A stretch of 64,000 nt of DNA from Bacteroidota bacterium (GTDB lineage Bacteria > Bacteroidota > Ignavibacteria > Ignavibacteriales > Ignavibacteriaceae), in NCBI GenBank assembly GCA_021824145.1, contig JAKALM010000011.1, positions 1 through 64,000 on the forward strand. The letters run 5' to 3'. Position 1 is the stretch's first letter; every line of letters begins with the position of its first letter. A model generated the notes under the pieces. It saw nothing but the letters and a program-made list of their open reading frames with translations. It made no database searches and was not told where the DNA came from. Shown piece after piece: positions 1 to 8,750 of this stretch. Both the position numbers and the translations under genes were made by a program.

Positions 1-108
1 AAATTATTATAGTACCAACAAATTGCTTTATGTAAAAGGAATAAATTTTGTTATTTTTAGAATCGAATTTGCAAACCATTCATCAAACAGCTGAAAGAAT
101 TAAAAGAA

Positions 109-366
109 ATGGCACAAAAAAAGTTGAAACCAAAAGAAAGACAAATTGGTAAAAAAGTTCAGGAAAAAAAACCGCTAATTAATCCTAAATATAAAAATAC
201 TTTCTGGACAATTGTAATTCTTTTGATTTTATTATTTTTTTTCATAGTAAACAATACAAGATCAGTCCCAAGCAGTGGGCCTTATCCACCGGGATATGAT
301 TCAACAAATAGTAAACCCAGCACTTCAGTTGATCAAAAATTGCAAATGAATACTGGGAATAAATAA
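109..366 (+). CDS. small single-pass membrane protein, unknown function
   Basis: This 85-residue protein is not recognised. It has a strongly basic N-terminal stretch (about residues 3-30, rich in Lys), one hydrophobic segment at about residues 32-47, and a low-complexity Ser/Pro/Gly/Thr-rich tail. The basic-inside rule suggests that the N-terminus is cytoplasmic and the tail lies outside the inner membrane. It lies 21 bases upstream of the TlpA-like lipoprotein gene on the same strand and may be co-transcribed with it. Start is the first ATG; a purine-rich stretch rather than a clear Shine-Dalgarno precedes it. Confidence 0.6.
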   Translation: MAQKKLKPKERQIGKKVQEKKPLINPKYKNTFWTIVILLILLFFFIVNNTRSVPSSGPYPPGYDSTNSKPSTSVDQKLQMNTGNK

Positions 367-387
367 ATCCAATTAAAAAGGAAAAAA

Positions 388-966
388 ATGAAAAGATATT
401 TTGTTGTTGTTTTAATATTAGCAGGATCATTTTCTTTATTGGGATGCAGTAAAAATACTTCTGAAATAAAAAATGATCAGAGCAATATGAATGTAAATCA
501 AACTCAGTCTTTAACTGAAAATACAAATACCAGCGACATGAGTGCTTCTAATAACCAAGCGCCAAATTTTACTTTGGAAGATACAAATGGTAAGAAAGTT
601 AGCTTATCTGATTATAAAGGTAAAGTTGTTATAATTGATTTTTGGGCAACTTGGTGCCCGCCATGTAGAAGAGGAATTCCAGATTTAATAGATATTCAAA
701 AGCAATTTAAAAATAAAGTAGTCGTTTTAGGAATATCTGTTGATACTGATACAAAAGGTGATGTTCCATCTTTTGTTAAGAACATGGGTATTAATTACAC
801 TGTTTTATATGCAAGTCCAGAAGTTGTCCAGGCTTATGGTAATATTGATGCTATTCCCACTTCATTTATTATCGATAAAAAAGGTAAAATAATTAATCAG
901 CATGTTGGACTTACACCAAAAGAAACTTTAATTAATGAAATTAAAAATCTTTTAACCAAATCTTAA
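388..966 (+). CDS. TlpA/ResA-like thioredoxin-fold lipoprotein
   Basis: The product is probably a membrane-anchored thiol-disulfide oxidoreductase acting in the periplasm, as TlpA/ResA proteins do in cytochrome maturation or reduction of exported proteins. Residues 1-20 form a lipoprotein signal ending in LLGC (lipid-bearing Cys20). A Ser/Thr/Asn-rich linker of about 35 residues follows, then a redoxin domain with FWATWCPPC (Cys90, Cys93) and the cis-proline region AIPTSFIID. At 192 residues it is a usual size for the family. An AAGGA ribosome site sits just upstream of the ATG. The specific partner cannot be told from the sequence; no cytochrome biogenesis genes are adjacent. Confidence 0.9.
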   Translation: MKRYFVVVLILAGSFSLLGCSKNTSEIKNDQSNMNVNQTQSLTENTNTSDMSASNNQAPNFTLEDTNGKKVSLSDYKGKVVIIDFWATWCPPCRRGIPDLIDIQKQFKNKVVVLGISVDTDTKGDVPSFVKNMGINYTVLYASPEVVQAYGNIDAIPTSFIIDKKGKIINQHVGLTPKETLINEIKNLLTKS

Positions 967-973
967 TTACATA

Positions 974-1013
974 TTACCTGTTGATTCAAAATTAAAAACG
1001 AATCAACAGGTAA
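974..1013 (+). terminator. long perfect hairpin after the TlpA-like gene
   Basis: A 14-base perfect inverted repeat, TTACCTGTTGATTC at 974-987 and its complement at 1000-1013, is separated by a 12-base A-rich loop. It starts 8 bases after the stop codon. No strong T-run follows on the plus strand (AATCATAAAA), so it may act as a transcript-stabilising 3' hairpin as much as a classical terminator. Confidence 0.6.
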
Positions 1014-1072
1014 ATCATAAAAAATATTCTCTTCAAAACTTAATAATTAAATACTTACAATATTTATAAATT

Positions 1073-1297
1073 TTATTTTCTTATTAAGTATAAGATTAAA
1101 CTGATTATTAAACTCAAAATTATAGACGTTACTATTGGAAAATAAAACGTAAAATTTTTTTTCTTAATATAAATGTCGCCAGGCAGTTTGCCGATAAAAG
1201 GAATTTTATCCCAGAATAATAAAAATATTCCGATAATAACTAATGCTATTCCAAAAAATATTATTACTTTGCCGTATTGTTGAAATTCATTTACCAT
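1073..1297 (-). CDS. DUF2905 family membrane protein
   Basis: This 74-residue protein matches the DUF2905 pattern: a first membrane helix (about residues 9-28), the conserved loop with F.GKLPGDI (about residues 34-42), a short basic stretch, and a second membrane helix (about 50-71). Family members are small two-helix inner-membrane proteins of unknown function found in many bacteria. It is transcribed alone, convergent with the thioredoxin gene and divergent from the receiver-domain gene; the 262-base gap to the latter shows nothing I can assign. Confidence 0.8.
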   Translation of the reverse strand: MVNEFQQYGKVIIFFGIALVIIGIFLLFWDKIPFIGKLPGDIYIKKKNFTFYFPIVTSIILSLIISLILYLIRK

Positions 1298-1559
1298 TTG
1301 GTCGGTAATTACAAACTGATTGCATACTATTTTGTATTTAAAAATAATTTATATAAATAAAAAATCAATGTACTTTATAATGATTTAATTCATGATGATA
1401 AAAGTAAGTGAAATATATTTTTATAATGAATTTTAAATTAATAAAAATATAATTAGAATTGCTTTAATTGATTTTTTATATGATTTTGTTATTAAATTTA
1501 CATAAGTAATCTGATCTTTTAATTGTTACCAATTAAATTATAAAGTAAAGAGGTACAAA

Positions 1560-1967
1560 ATGCCAGATGACGTTACGGAGAAAAAACCTAAATTATTAGT
1601 TACTGAGGATGATTATGAAAATCAAAAATTTCTTGAAATGTTTTTGAAGAGAAAATTTGATGTTGAAATTTGCGATTCAGAACAGTCTTTTTATGATCAT
1701 CTTAATAAAACTAAGTTCGATGTAATTTTAATGGATATTTCACTCCGTGGAAATAAAAATGGATTAGAATTAACAAAAGAATTAAGAAAAATGCCTGGTT
1801 ATGAAAATATTCCGATTGTCTGTCTATCTGCTCATGCATTTAAAAAGGATAGAGACAATGCAATGAACGCTGGCGCAGATGTATTCCTGACTAAACCAGT
1901 AGAAAATAAAATTCTATTAAATACCTTGCTTGATGTTGTAGAAAAGAAAACAAAGGAGAAAGATTAG
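1560..1967 (+). CDS. single-domain response regulator (CheY-like receiver)
   Basis: The 135-residue protein is one receiver domain with no output domain. The acidic pocket is TEDD (around residues 15-18), the phospho-acceptor is Asp59 in the ILMDISL strand, the switch Ser is in VCLSAHA, and the conserved Lys is in FLTKPV. A charged tail rich in Lys/Glu ends the protein. No histidine kinase is adjacent, so its partner is unknown. AGAGG lies about 7 bases upstream of the ATG. The gene ends with TAG, which shows that amber is used as a normal stop here. Confidence 0.9.
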   Translation: MPDDVTEKKPKLLVTEDDYENQKFLEMFLKRKFDVEICDSEQSFYDHLNKTKFDVILMDISLRGNKNGLELTKELRKMPGYENIPIVCLSAHAFKKDRDNAMNAGADVFLTKPVENKILLNTLLDVVEKKTKEKD

Positions 1968-2003
1968 AACTTAGAATTATTTGAGTTTATCCCACTTCAA
2001 ATT

Positions 2004-3047
2004 TTAAGAACCTGAACGAAGAAATTTCGGTTCTTCCAAAGTCAATATCAATGAAATGCGGTGAGTGTCTGGCAATCTTTCAATATCTGATTGGCTGAAT
2101 CTAGCAAATGAATAATCAATGTTTAATTTAGGAAGCTTAATTCCCGCACCAATTGTAAACTGCTTAACATCGTTATATCCCGCTCTTATCATAAACAAAT
2201 TTTTAAAATTATATTCCAAACCAAAATGGGCATCAAAGCTAACCGGTCCTACATGAAATTCAGATGCATATTGTCTGTTTTCAAATCTAATATCTAGATC
2301 TAAAGCAGGTATAATTCTCCCCCCAAGAAATTCGAATTGATATGCGGAACCAACTTTTGCGGTTGGAGTTATTAATTCAGTTCTACCTGTACTCCAAGTT
2401 ACAAAAGTTGTTGTAATATCTTGAATATTAGCACCCAAAGAAAAATTTTCAAATGGAAAATACAAAGCTCCTATATCGAAACCGACACCATAAGCGTTAT
2501 ATTCTGCAATGCTTCTATAAATAATTTTTACGTTTCCGCCATAGAAAAATTTATCGCTTTGCTTTTTTGCCATTGTAAGATAAAATGCCCAATCTTGATC
2601 GCTGAATTCTGTAATCTTACTGTAATCTAATCTTGCTGAAGGCAGGTTAATGTCATAAATAATTTGTCCAGTATTTTGATCAACAAGCGCATTTCTGGTA
2701 TCAGGTATGCCATCTACTCCCAATCTCATTATACTTAAGCCGAAACTTAAATCTTTTCCATAAGGTATAGCTACTGCTGCATAATCATAATTTACTAAAC
2801 TGCCGAATCTTTCCTCATGCATTAATGATATTTCAGGATAATTTATTTGTGCAAGACCAGCGGGATTATAATAACCTGCGGTAATATCGTTTGCTATTGC
2901 TACATAAGCTCCGCCCATGCCAAGAGGTCTTCCACCAACACCAATTGCTAAAAACTCTCCCGCATATTTTCCAATAACTGTTTGAGACCTTACAAAAGGG
3001 AAGTATATTAAAATCGAAAAAGAGACAATCAATATTTTTTTAAGCAT
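2004..3047 (-). CDS. PorV/PorQ-type outer membrane protein
   Basis: A 347-residue outer-membrane beta-barrel protein of the FadL-like PorV/PorQ (UPF0164) group. After a signal peptide (about residues 1-21, ending at RSQ) comes the hallmark N-terminal region with GGRPLGMGGAYVA and the YYNPAGLA motif, then alternating strands with aromatic residues typical of barrels. In type IX secretion, PorV shuttles cargo from the translocon to the attachment complex. The T9SS cargo gene at 36777 supports such a system, but these genomes usually carry several PorV-like paralogues, so this one need not be the secretion subunit. Confidence 0.8.
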   Translation of the reverse strand: MLKKILIVSFSILIYFPFVRSQTVIGKYAGEFLAIGVGGRPLGMGGAYVAIANDITAGYYNPAGLAQINYPEISLMHEERFGSLVNYDYAAVAIPYGKDLSFGLSIMRLGVDGIPDTRNALVDQNTGQIIYDINLPSARLDYSKITEFSDQDWAFYLTMAKKQSDKFFYGGNVKIIYRSIAEYNAYGVGFDIGALYFPFENFSLGANIQDITTTFVTWSTGRTELITPTAKVGSAYQFEFLGGRIIPALDLDIRFENRQYASEFHVGPVSFDAHFGLEYNFKNLFMIRAGYNDVKQFTIGAGIKLPKLNIDYSFARFSQSDIERLPDTHRISLILTLEEPKFLRSGS

Positions 3048-3191
3048 TAATGAGGATTCCCATCATTATCAATATTATTCTTTTATGAAAAAATGAAGAA
3101 AATGATTTTGAAAATCAAGGTAAATGTTTGAATAATTAAATTGATTTCTTAATCAATCAATTACAAAGAATCTGTAAAAATTCTAAGTTAT

Positions 3192-3941
3192 TTATTTTGT
3201 TTTGCCTTGATTAGCAACTGCCTGTGCTTTCTTAGCAATTTCTTCTTGATTTCCTAAGTAATAATGTTTCAATGGATTTAAATTCTCATCCAATTCATAA
3301 ACCAATGGAGTTCCAGTTGGAATATTTAGATTTACTATTTCACTATCAGAAACTTTATCTAAATATTTAATTAAAGCTCTTATACTATTTCCATGAGCAA
3401 CAATTATTACTTTTAGTCCAGATTTAACTATTGGAGCAATACGCTCTTCCCAATAAGGCACGAATCTATTCACTGTATCTTTAAGGCATTCTGTAAGAGG
3501 AAGTTCTTCGGGAGATAAATTTTTATAACGTAAATCTTTTCCGGGAAATCTCGGATCATTTATTTCTAAAGCTGGGGGTTGAATGTCATAGCTTCTTCGC
3601 CAAATCTTTACTTGCTCATCTCCAAATTTGGCGGCAGTCTCAGCTTTATTTAATCCCTGAAGCGCGCCATAATGTCTTTCGTTTAATCTCCAAGAACGTT
3701 CTACAGGGATCCACATTAAATCCAATTCATCAAGGGTTATCCATAAAGTTCGTATTGCTCTCTTCAAAACAGATGTAAAGGCAATATCAAAATTATAACC
3801 TTCACTTTTTAATACTTGTCCAGCATTTTTTGCTTCTAAAATTCCTTGTTCTGAAAGATCAACATCTGTCCAACCGGTAAATCTGTTTTCTTTATTCCAA
3901 GTGCTTTCACCATGTCTAAGAATAACTATTTTATAATTCAT
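3192..3941 (-). CDS. gpmA: 2,3-bisphosphoglycerate-dependent phosphoglycerate mutase
   Basis: The enzyme interconverts 3- and 2-phosphoglycerate in glycolysis and gluconeogenesis in the cytosol. It begins with [10 protein letters not shown], which holds the phospho-histidine, followed by [12 protein letters not shown]. The second active-site histidine lies in [10 protein letters not shown] at about residues 182-191, and RRSYD and ERHYGALQG are also present. At 249 residues it matches the cofactor-dependent family. It is a single gene; 144 bases separate it from the PorV-like gene downstream. Confidence 0.97.
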   Translation of the reverse strand: MNYKIVILRHGESTWNKENRFTGWTDVDLSEQGILEAKNAGQVLKSEGYNFDIAFTSVLKRAIRTLWITLDELDLMWIPVERSWRLNERHYGALQGLNKAETAAKFGDEQVKIWRRSYDIQPPALEINDPRFPGKDLRYKNLSPEELPLTECLKDTVNRFVPYWEERIAPIVKSGLKVIIVAHGNSIRALIKYLDKVSDSEIVNLNIPTGTPLVYELDENLNPLKHYYLGNQEEIAKKAQAVANQGKTK

Positions 3942-4046
3942 TCCTAATCTCCAAAAAGTTTATAATCAAAAAGAATATTAATCATATACAAAAATAACCA
4001 TTGAAAAAAATCAAAACAAAAAAGCAGGCTAACTATTTTGTTCAAA

Positions 4047-4892
4047 CTACTTACTTCTCATCGGAGAATTAAACAATGCCAAGCCCGGGACATCAACTCT
4101 CATTTTATAAACAGCGTTCGTTTCATCTTCTGTAATGTATAAAGTTTTAAGATCTTCGTCTGCAAACTCAACATTACTTGGCTTTTTCCCTGGTGTTTCA
4201 ATATAATTTTTTATTGTGCCATCAGGATTTATTATATAAATTCTTTTGCTTCCAAAATTAGCTGCATAAAGATTTCCTTTAATGTCAAATGCAATTCCAT
4301 CAGGATCACCATCCGGCAATTCGACAAATACTTTTCTTTCACAAAAAGTTCCATCATCATTTACATGAAATTTTAGAATTCTATGTTCTGCCGACTCACA
4401 AACAAAGACATTTTTACCATCAGCTGAAAATGCAATACCATTTGAAAAGGCAATATTATCAGCTGCGATGGTTACTTCTTTTGTTAATGCATCAATTCTA
4501 TAAACCATTCCATCATGTATGTTTTTATCATATGAATTCGGATCAGTAAAATACAAATTACCATTTTTGTCGAATGCTAAATCATTCGGTCTATTAAATC
4601 TTTTTCCTTTATAACCGGCGGAGTAAATTTCTATTTCTCCGTCTTCACTAATTTTTAGAATAGATCCAAGTCCATATTCGCAAGCGTATAAAAATCCATA
4701 TCGGTCAAAAGTTAAACCATTTGTATTTTTTATTTTAGTATTATTTTCTGATGTCTTAACGAAAGTAAAAGAATTTGTTTGAGATATTTTTGTTATATAA
4801 CCACCGTAACAATTGGAAACAAATAAACTGCCTTTACCATCCCAAGCTGGACCTTCAGGAAAGTTTAATCCATCTATAACTTTTTCAAACAT
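4047..4892 (-). CDS. SMP-30/gluconolactonase/LRE family protein
   Basis: A 281-residue six-bladed beta-propeller of the SMP-30/gluconolactonase family. Visible blade motifs include FPEGPAWD with the metal-ligand Glu near residue 13, NRPNDLAFD, FSNGIAFS and DGDPDGIAFD, which carry the expected Asn and Asp metal ligands. Family members hydrolyse sugar lactones or related esters with a divalent metal; the actual substrate is not evident. No signal peptide is seen, so it is probably cytosolic. An AGGAGG site lies 11 bases before the ATG, a slightly long spacing. It stands alone and is divergent from the next gene. Confidence 0.85.
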   Translation of the reverse strand: MFEKVIDGLNFPEGPAWDGKGSLFVSNCYGGYITKISQTNSFTFVKTSENNTKIKNTNGLTFDRYGFLYACEYGLGSILKISEDGEIEIYSAGYKGKRFNRPNDLAFDKNGNLYFTDPNSYDKNIHDGMVYRIDALTKEVTIAADNIAFSNGIAFSADGKNVFVCESAEHRILKFHVNDDGTFCERKVFVELPDGDPDGIAFDIKGNLYAANFGSKRIYIINPDGTIKNYIETPGKKPSNVEFADEDLKTLYITEDETNAVYKMRVDVPGLALFNSPMRSK

Positions 4893-5061
4893 TTTTATTT
4901 TTTCCTCCTAGTTGCACAACCAAAATTAAAAACATGGCTAAAATTACTTCAATAAAATTTTATTTAATAATAAAGATCAAAATTTTCTTTAATAAGTAGA
5001 AAATATATTGTAGATTATGAAAAATAATTTGTAACTATTTTATAAATTGAAAAGGGAAAAC

Positions 5062-5418
5062 ATGAAAAAAATTTTATTTGTCTTTCTTTTTATCCCAATT
5101 TCGTTTCACTATTCACAAACAAAGATTGAAACAGATGTTGACTCAGCATTTCAAAATTCTAAAAAAGGAATTTACTGGGCTTTATCAAATATACCGGAGA
5201 AAAAGGCTAAATTGGAAAACGATCTTATAGTTGATGATAAACTTTTAGCATCCGTAAAATTGGATAAAGAAATAAATGGGATAAAAATCACGTCAGTTGG
5301 TTTTAATAATTCGAATGAAGTTACAATTAAGATTTTTAAATCATACGATAGTTTGTTAAAAGAGGGTTATTTAAAAAATTTAAAGAAGGTTGATAAGAAT
5401 TTTCTTGAAGAAAATTGA
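5062..5418 (+). CDS. small exported protein, unknown function
   Basis: An unrecognised protein of 118 residues. It starts with a clear Sec signal (MKKILFVFLFIPISF, ending near SQT), followed by a soluble, Lys/Asp-rich domain with predicted mixed alpha/beta character. I prefer the ATG at 5062 because AAAGGG sits 6-8 bases upstream and the signal peptide then begins properly; an upstream TTG at 5047 would add a charged leader. It converges with the Rrf2 gene with only 9 bases between the stop codons. Confidence 0.6.
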   Translation: MKKILFVFLFIPISFHYSQTKIETDVDSAFQNSKKGIYWALSNIPEKKAKLENDLIVDDKLLASVKLDKEINGIKITSVGFNNSNEVTIKIFKSYDSLLKEGYLKNLKKVDKNFLEEN

Positions 5419-5427
5419 ATTTAATTT

Positions 5428-5913
5428 TCAATTCAAAATTCTTCCAATTTGTTTTTCTATATTTGATGCAAAATTACTTGCAATAGAGCCTGTTTCAAAT
5501 TCAGTTCCGATTAGATCTTTTAATGTCATTTTACCTAAAACGCTATCTATTAAAGTCTGTATTGTTCTCCATAATGATCGAATTGAACAATCAATTGTGT
5601 GAGTACATATCAATTCGGATCCAGAATGGTCAGTGCAAAACCCATCTTCAAACAACCTTCCTCCTAATGCTGCAAGTACATCGCCAATAATTATTTTATC
5701 TGCAGGCCTCGTCAATTTATAACCGCCAGTCTGTCCGCGCGAGCTTTCAATAAATCCGCCAAGTCGCAAAGCTCTAAGAAGTTTGCCGGTATTGGCTTCG
5801 CTCAATCCTTCCATCTGGCTTATCTCTGGAATGGTAAGTCCGTTTGGCGAAATAGATTTGCCAATGCGGAGTAAACATCTTAAACCGTATTCTTCTTGTG
5901 TACTGAATTTCAT
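5428..5913 (-). CDS. Rrf2/IscR-type Fe-S cluster sensing transcriptional regulator
   Basis: This 161-residue protein has the Rrf2 winged-helix domain (about residues 1-85, with the wing RGQTGGYKLTRP) followed by a cysteine loop. Cys93, Cys103 and Cys109 give spacing C-x9-C-x5-C, compared with C-x5-C-x5-C in E. coli IscR. By family knowledge it binds a [2Fe-2S] cluster and reports cluster supply. It is the last gene of the SUF block, 82 bases after the bacilliredoxin gene, and most likely represses the SUF operon. Having the regulator at the distal end means that its own level would depend on read-through from sufB or on an internal promoter. Confidence 0.88.
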   Translation of the reverse strand: MKFSTQEEYGLRCLLRIGKSISPNGLTIPEISQMEGLSEANTGKLLRALRLGGFIESSRGQTGGYKLTRPADKIIIGDVLAALGGRLFEDGFCTDHSGSELICTHTIDCSIRSLWRTIQTLIDSVLGKMTLKDLIGTEFETGSIASNFASNIEKQIGRILN

Positions 5914-5927
5914 TTCAATTACTTTTT

Positions 5928-5939
5928 ATTACACGTAAT
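5928..5939. promoter_or_regulatory. possible operator upstream of the Rrf2 gene
   Basis: A short inverted repeat, ATTAC-AC-GTAAT, lies 14 bases upstream of the Rrf2 start codon in the 82-base gap after the bacilliredoxin gene. A related half (TTACGTAA) occurs at about 12484 in the sufB upstream region. This position would fit autoregulation, but the repeat is short and such AT-rich palindromes arise by chance. Confidence 0.2.
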
Positions 5940-5995
5940 GTCTAATCTCAGAATTATAAAGCGTAATGAATTTTTTGTTACAACTCAATTTAAAA

Positions 5996-6529
5996 TTAAC
6001 CTTTAAATAATGGTATTTTTGAACCACACATTTTAGCATGCATTACTTGTGCAAAATATTCAGGATTTATTGACGGTCCTTTTGCGGTGCACACTTCATC
6101 AAAAGCTTCTGTTAGTGATTGTGCAATTTCTTCGGCTCTTCTTCCTTCAATTTCAAATCGCTGCATAAAATAAATCAGCGATCCGTTTTTAAAGATTGCA
6201 ATGCTTGGTGAAGATGGGGGAAAATCTCCAATTAGTTGGCGTACTTTATCAACAGCATCACGTTCCTGTCCGGCAAATACCGTATAAAGTTTATCTGGGA
6301 TAACTTTATGCTGAAGTGCTAGAGATACACCTGGACGAGCACTTCCAGCAGCACATCCACAAACTGAATTTATCATTACTAAAATTATTTTATCATCATT
6401 TACATTTATTGCATTTTCAACATCAGTAGGTGTTAGCAATTCTTCGAAGCCAACGGCTATTAACTCATCTCTCATTGGCTGTACAGCACCCTGATCGTAA
6501 ATTGGCGGGCGCGAAATAATATTGAACAT
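5996..6529 (-). CDS. BrxA/BrxB family bacilliredoxin
   Basis: The 177-residue protein belongs to the YphP/YqiW (BrxA/BrxB) family. It has the thioredoxin-like fold and the unusual redox motif C57-G-C59 in NSVCGCAAGSARPG; the flanking MRDEL and GQERDA.DKVR segments are also typical. In Bacillus these proteins remove bacillithiol from mixed disulfides. Whether this organism makes bacillithiol cannot be told here. It is 61 bases downstream of sufT in the SUF block, which suggests a role in keeping cluster-assembly thiols or repair targets reduced. A C-terminal extension of roughly 30 residues is present relative to the short Bacillus proteins. Confidence 0.9.
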   Translation of the reverse strand: MFNIISRPPIYDQGAVQPMRDELIAVGFEELLTPTDVENAINVNDDKIILVMINSVCGCAAGSARPGVSLALQHKVIPDKLYTVFAGQERDAVDKVRQLIGDFPPSSPSIAIFKNGSLIYFMQRFEIEGRRAEEIAQSLTEAFDEVCTAKGPSINPEYFAQVMHAKMCGSKIPLFKG

Positions 6530-6590
6530 GTTTTTCTCCTATCGATTATTTTTATTAAAATTTTTAATACTTAATTTCATGCTTATTCTA

Positions 6591-7007
6591 TCAGTACATC
6601 CCTAATTCAACTTTGGCAACGTCTGACATCATGTCTCTATCCCACGGCGGATTCCAAACCAATTCGATATTGACATTCTTTACTCCCGCAATAGATTTTA
6701 TTTTCATCTCAACTTCTCCAGGAAGCGAACCTGCAACCGGACATGCCGGAGAGGTTAATGTCATTTTAATATTTACATTAGCATCGTTATCAATTCTTAT
6801 CTCGTAAATCAATCCAAGTTCAAAAATATCCACCGGTATTTCTGGATCATAACATGTTTTCAACCCTTGAATAATTTTTTCTTCAAGTTCTTGCTTGTTT
6901 AAACTTCCGTTATCCGGAGGTGTTTGCTCATCTTTAACATGATTATCAACTACTTCTGATAGCTTTTCCGGTTCTTCGTTTTTATTTTTTTCTTTTTTGA
7001 AAAACAT
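6591..7007 (-). CDS. sufT: SufT-type DUF59 Fe-S maturation protein
   Basis: A 138-residue protein with a charged, disordered N-terminal tail (about residues 1-45) and a DUF59/MIP18 domain. Conserved features are YDPEIPVDIFELGLIY, the Cys-bearing LTSPACPVA and the C-terminal WNPPWDRDMMS. SufT proteins help mature Fe-S proteins under high demand; the Cys in SPACP is the key residue of the family. It begins 3 bases after the sufU stop codon, so the two are translationally close. The charged tail is unlike the short E. coli or Bacillus forms. Confidence 0.9.
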   Translation of the reverse strand: MFFKKEKNKNEEPEKLSEVVDNHVKDEQTPPDNGSLNKQELEEKIIQGLKTCYDPEIPVDIFELGLIYEIRIDNDANVNIKMTLTSPACPVAGSLPGEVEMKIKSIAGVKNVNIELVWNPPWDRDMMSDVAKVELGMY

Positions 7008-7010
7008 AAT

Positions 7011-7469
7011 TTACTCTTCCGTTGAAACAACTTTCTTTCCATCCTGCAAAGCGGAAATTAAAGTATGCCAGGCAAGGCTTGCGCATTTAACTCTTGCCGG
7101 AAAATCTCTTACGCCTGCAAAAACAGCCAGCTTACCGAGTTCTTCAATTTCTTCTTCGTTTGTCAGTTTGCCGGTAACCAAGTCGTGAAATTTTTCAAAT
7201 AATTTTTCTGCTTCTTGTTTTTTCATCCCTTTAACGATTGAGCTCATAAGTGACGCGGATGCTTTCGATATTGCACAACCTGAGCCTTGAAAACCAACAT
7301 CTTTTACAACATCATCTTCGATTATTAAATAAAGATTTATTTTATCTCCGCAAAGCGGATTATATCCTTCTGCTGTATGGTTTGCATTTTCTAGCTTCCT
7401 AAAATTTCTTGGACTTTTATTATGATCCAAAATTACCTGCTGATAAAGTTCTCTTAATTCCGCATCCAT
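7011..7469 (-). CDS. sufU: SufU-type Fe-S scaffold / sulfur transfer protein
   Basis: The protein resembles IscU but has the SufU insertion between the second and third cysteines (about residues 83-108). The three ligand cysteines are in NPLCGD (about residue 40), GSGCAIS (about 65) and VKCASLAW (about 128). In Bacillus SufU is a zinc protein that takes sulfur from SufS and is not a true scaffold. Its place directly after sufS (21 bases) supports this partner role. At 152 residues it is a usual length. Confidence 0.93.
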   Translation of the reverse strand: MDAELRELYQQVILDHNKSPRNFRKLENANHTAEGYNPLCGDKINLYLIIEDDVVKDVGFQGSGCAISKASASLMSSIVKGMKKQEAEKLFEKFHDLVTGKLTNEEEIEELGKLAVFAGVRDFPARVKCASLAWHTLISALQDGKKVVSTEE

Positions 7470-7490
7470 TTTAAAACTAGTCTATTCTAT

Positions 7491-8741
7491 TTATTTAAAA
7501 ACTTCAATTATTTTTTTTAAGCTGCTAATTAAAACATCCACTTCTTCTTTTGAATTGTACATCGCAAAAGAAGCACGAGATGTTGCCGGAATATTGTATC
7601 GATCCATTACTGGCTGAGTGCAATGATGTCCTGTACGGATTGCGACACCTTCAAAATCCAAAAAAGTACCAACATCATGCGGATGAATATTTTCTATTAC
7701 AAAAGAAAGAACACTGCTTTTATTTTTTGCTTGCCCGATTATTTTTATTTCGGACAGCTCGGAAATTTTTTCGGTCGCGTAATCAAGAAGTTCACTTTCG
7801 TGTTTCGCAATTGAATCAATTCCAACGCTTGAGACATAATCAATCGCTGTTCCGAGCGCTATGGCTCCGGCAATATTAGAAGTACCGGCTTCAAATTTAT
7901 ACGGCAGAGAGTTAAAAGTTGTTTCCTCAAAAGTGACTTTGGAAATCATATCGCCGCCGCCCTGGTATGGTGGAAGTTCATTTAGAAGTTTTTCTTTTCC
8001 ATAAAGAATTCCAATGCCGGTTGGCCCATAAATTTTATGTCCAGAGAATGCTAGAAAATCACAGTCAAGTTTTTGAACGTCAACTTTAAGGTGCTGAATC
8101 GCCTGCGCAGCATCAAGTAAAACCGGTACTCCGGCTTTATGTGCAGTCTCAATAATTTTTTCGACGGGATTTATTGTGCCGAGAGAATTGGAAACGTAAA
8201 CAACCGAAATAAGTTTAGTTTTTTCATTTATCAGTTTTTCAAATTCTTCAAAAATAATTTCTCCATCATCGGTAATTGGAACAACTCTAATCTTCAAGTT
8301 TTTATCCTCGGCAATTATTTGCCAAGGAACAATGTTTGAATGGTGTTCCATGCCGGTAATAATTATTTCATCTCCGGTTTTAAGTTTGCTTCTGCCAAAG
8401 GAATTTGCGACTAAATTAATTGAGTCGGTAGTACCTTTCGTAAAAATTATTTCTTTTTCACTTTTAGCATTTATAAAATTTTTAATTATTATTCGTGAAT
8501 CTTCGTAAGCCTTTGTAGAAATCTCGCTAAGATAATGAACACCGCGGTGTATATTGGCATTCATCGATGAATAATATTCAACCAGTTTGTCAATTACAAT
8601 CTGTGGTTTCTGAGTTGTGGCTGCATTATCCAGGTAACACAACGGCTTTCCGTGAACGATTGTTTTCAGAATCGGAAAGTCGGCTCGAATCCTTTCAAGT
8701 TTGAATATTTTTTTTTCGCTATTTACTGCTGTCCTATTCAC
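7491..8741 (-). CDS. sufS: SufS group II cysteine desulfurase
   Basis: A PLP enzyme that removes sulfur from cysteine and passes it to SufU. Seen motifs are the PLP lysine in SGHKIYGPTG (about residues 235-244), the early TxxxNxAANxF-like segment GTTDSINLVANS and the active Cys in RTGHHCTQP near the C-terminus (about residue 370). The RxGHHC context and the 416-residue length mark group II (SufS) rather than NifS/IscS. It lies 9 bases after sufD. Confidence 0.95.
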   Translation of the reverse strand: MNRTAVNSEKKIFKLERIRADFPILKTIVHGKPLCYLDNAATTQKPQIVIDKLVEYYSSMNANIHRGVHYLSEISTKAYEDSRIIIKNFINAKSEKEIIFTKGTTDSINLVANSFGRSKLKTGDEIIITGMEHHSNIVPWQIIAEDKNLKIRVVPITDDGEIIFEEFEKLINEKTKLISVVYVSNSLGTINPVEKIIETAHKAGVPVLLDAAQAIQHLKVDVQKLDCDFLAFSGHKIYGPTGIGILYGKEKLLNELPPYQGGGDMISKVTFEETTFNSLPYKFEAGTSNIAGAIALGTAIDYVSSVGIDSIAKHESELLDYATEKISELSEIKIIGQAKNKSSVLSFVIENIHPHDVGTFLDFEGVAIRTGHHCTQPVMDRYNIPATSRASFAMYNSKEEVDVLISSLKKIIEVFK

Positions 8742-8750
8742 TTTTTAACT

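Noticed and set aside
5390-5602. Plus-strand open frame overlapping the Rrf2 gene
   Set aside because: It is antisense to the well-supported Rrf2 C-terminus and has no ribosome site or family features.
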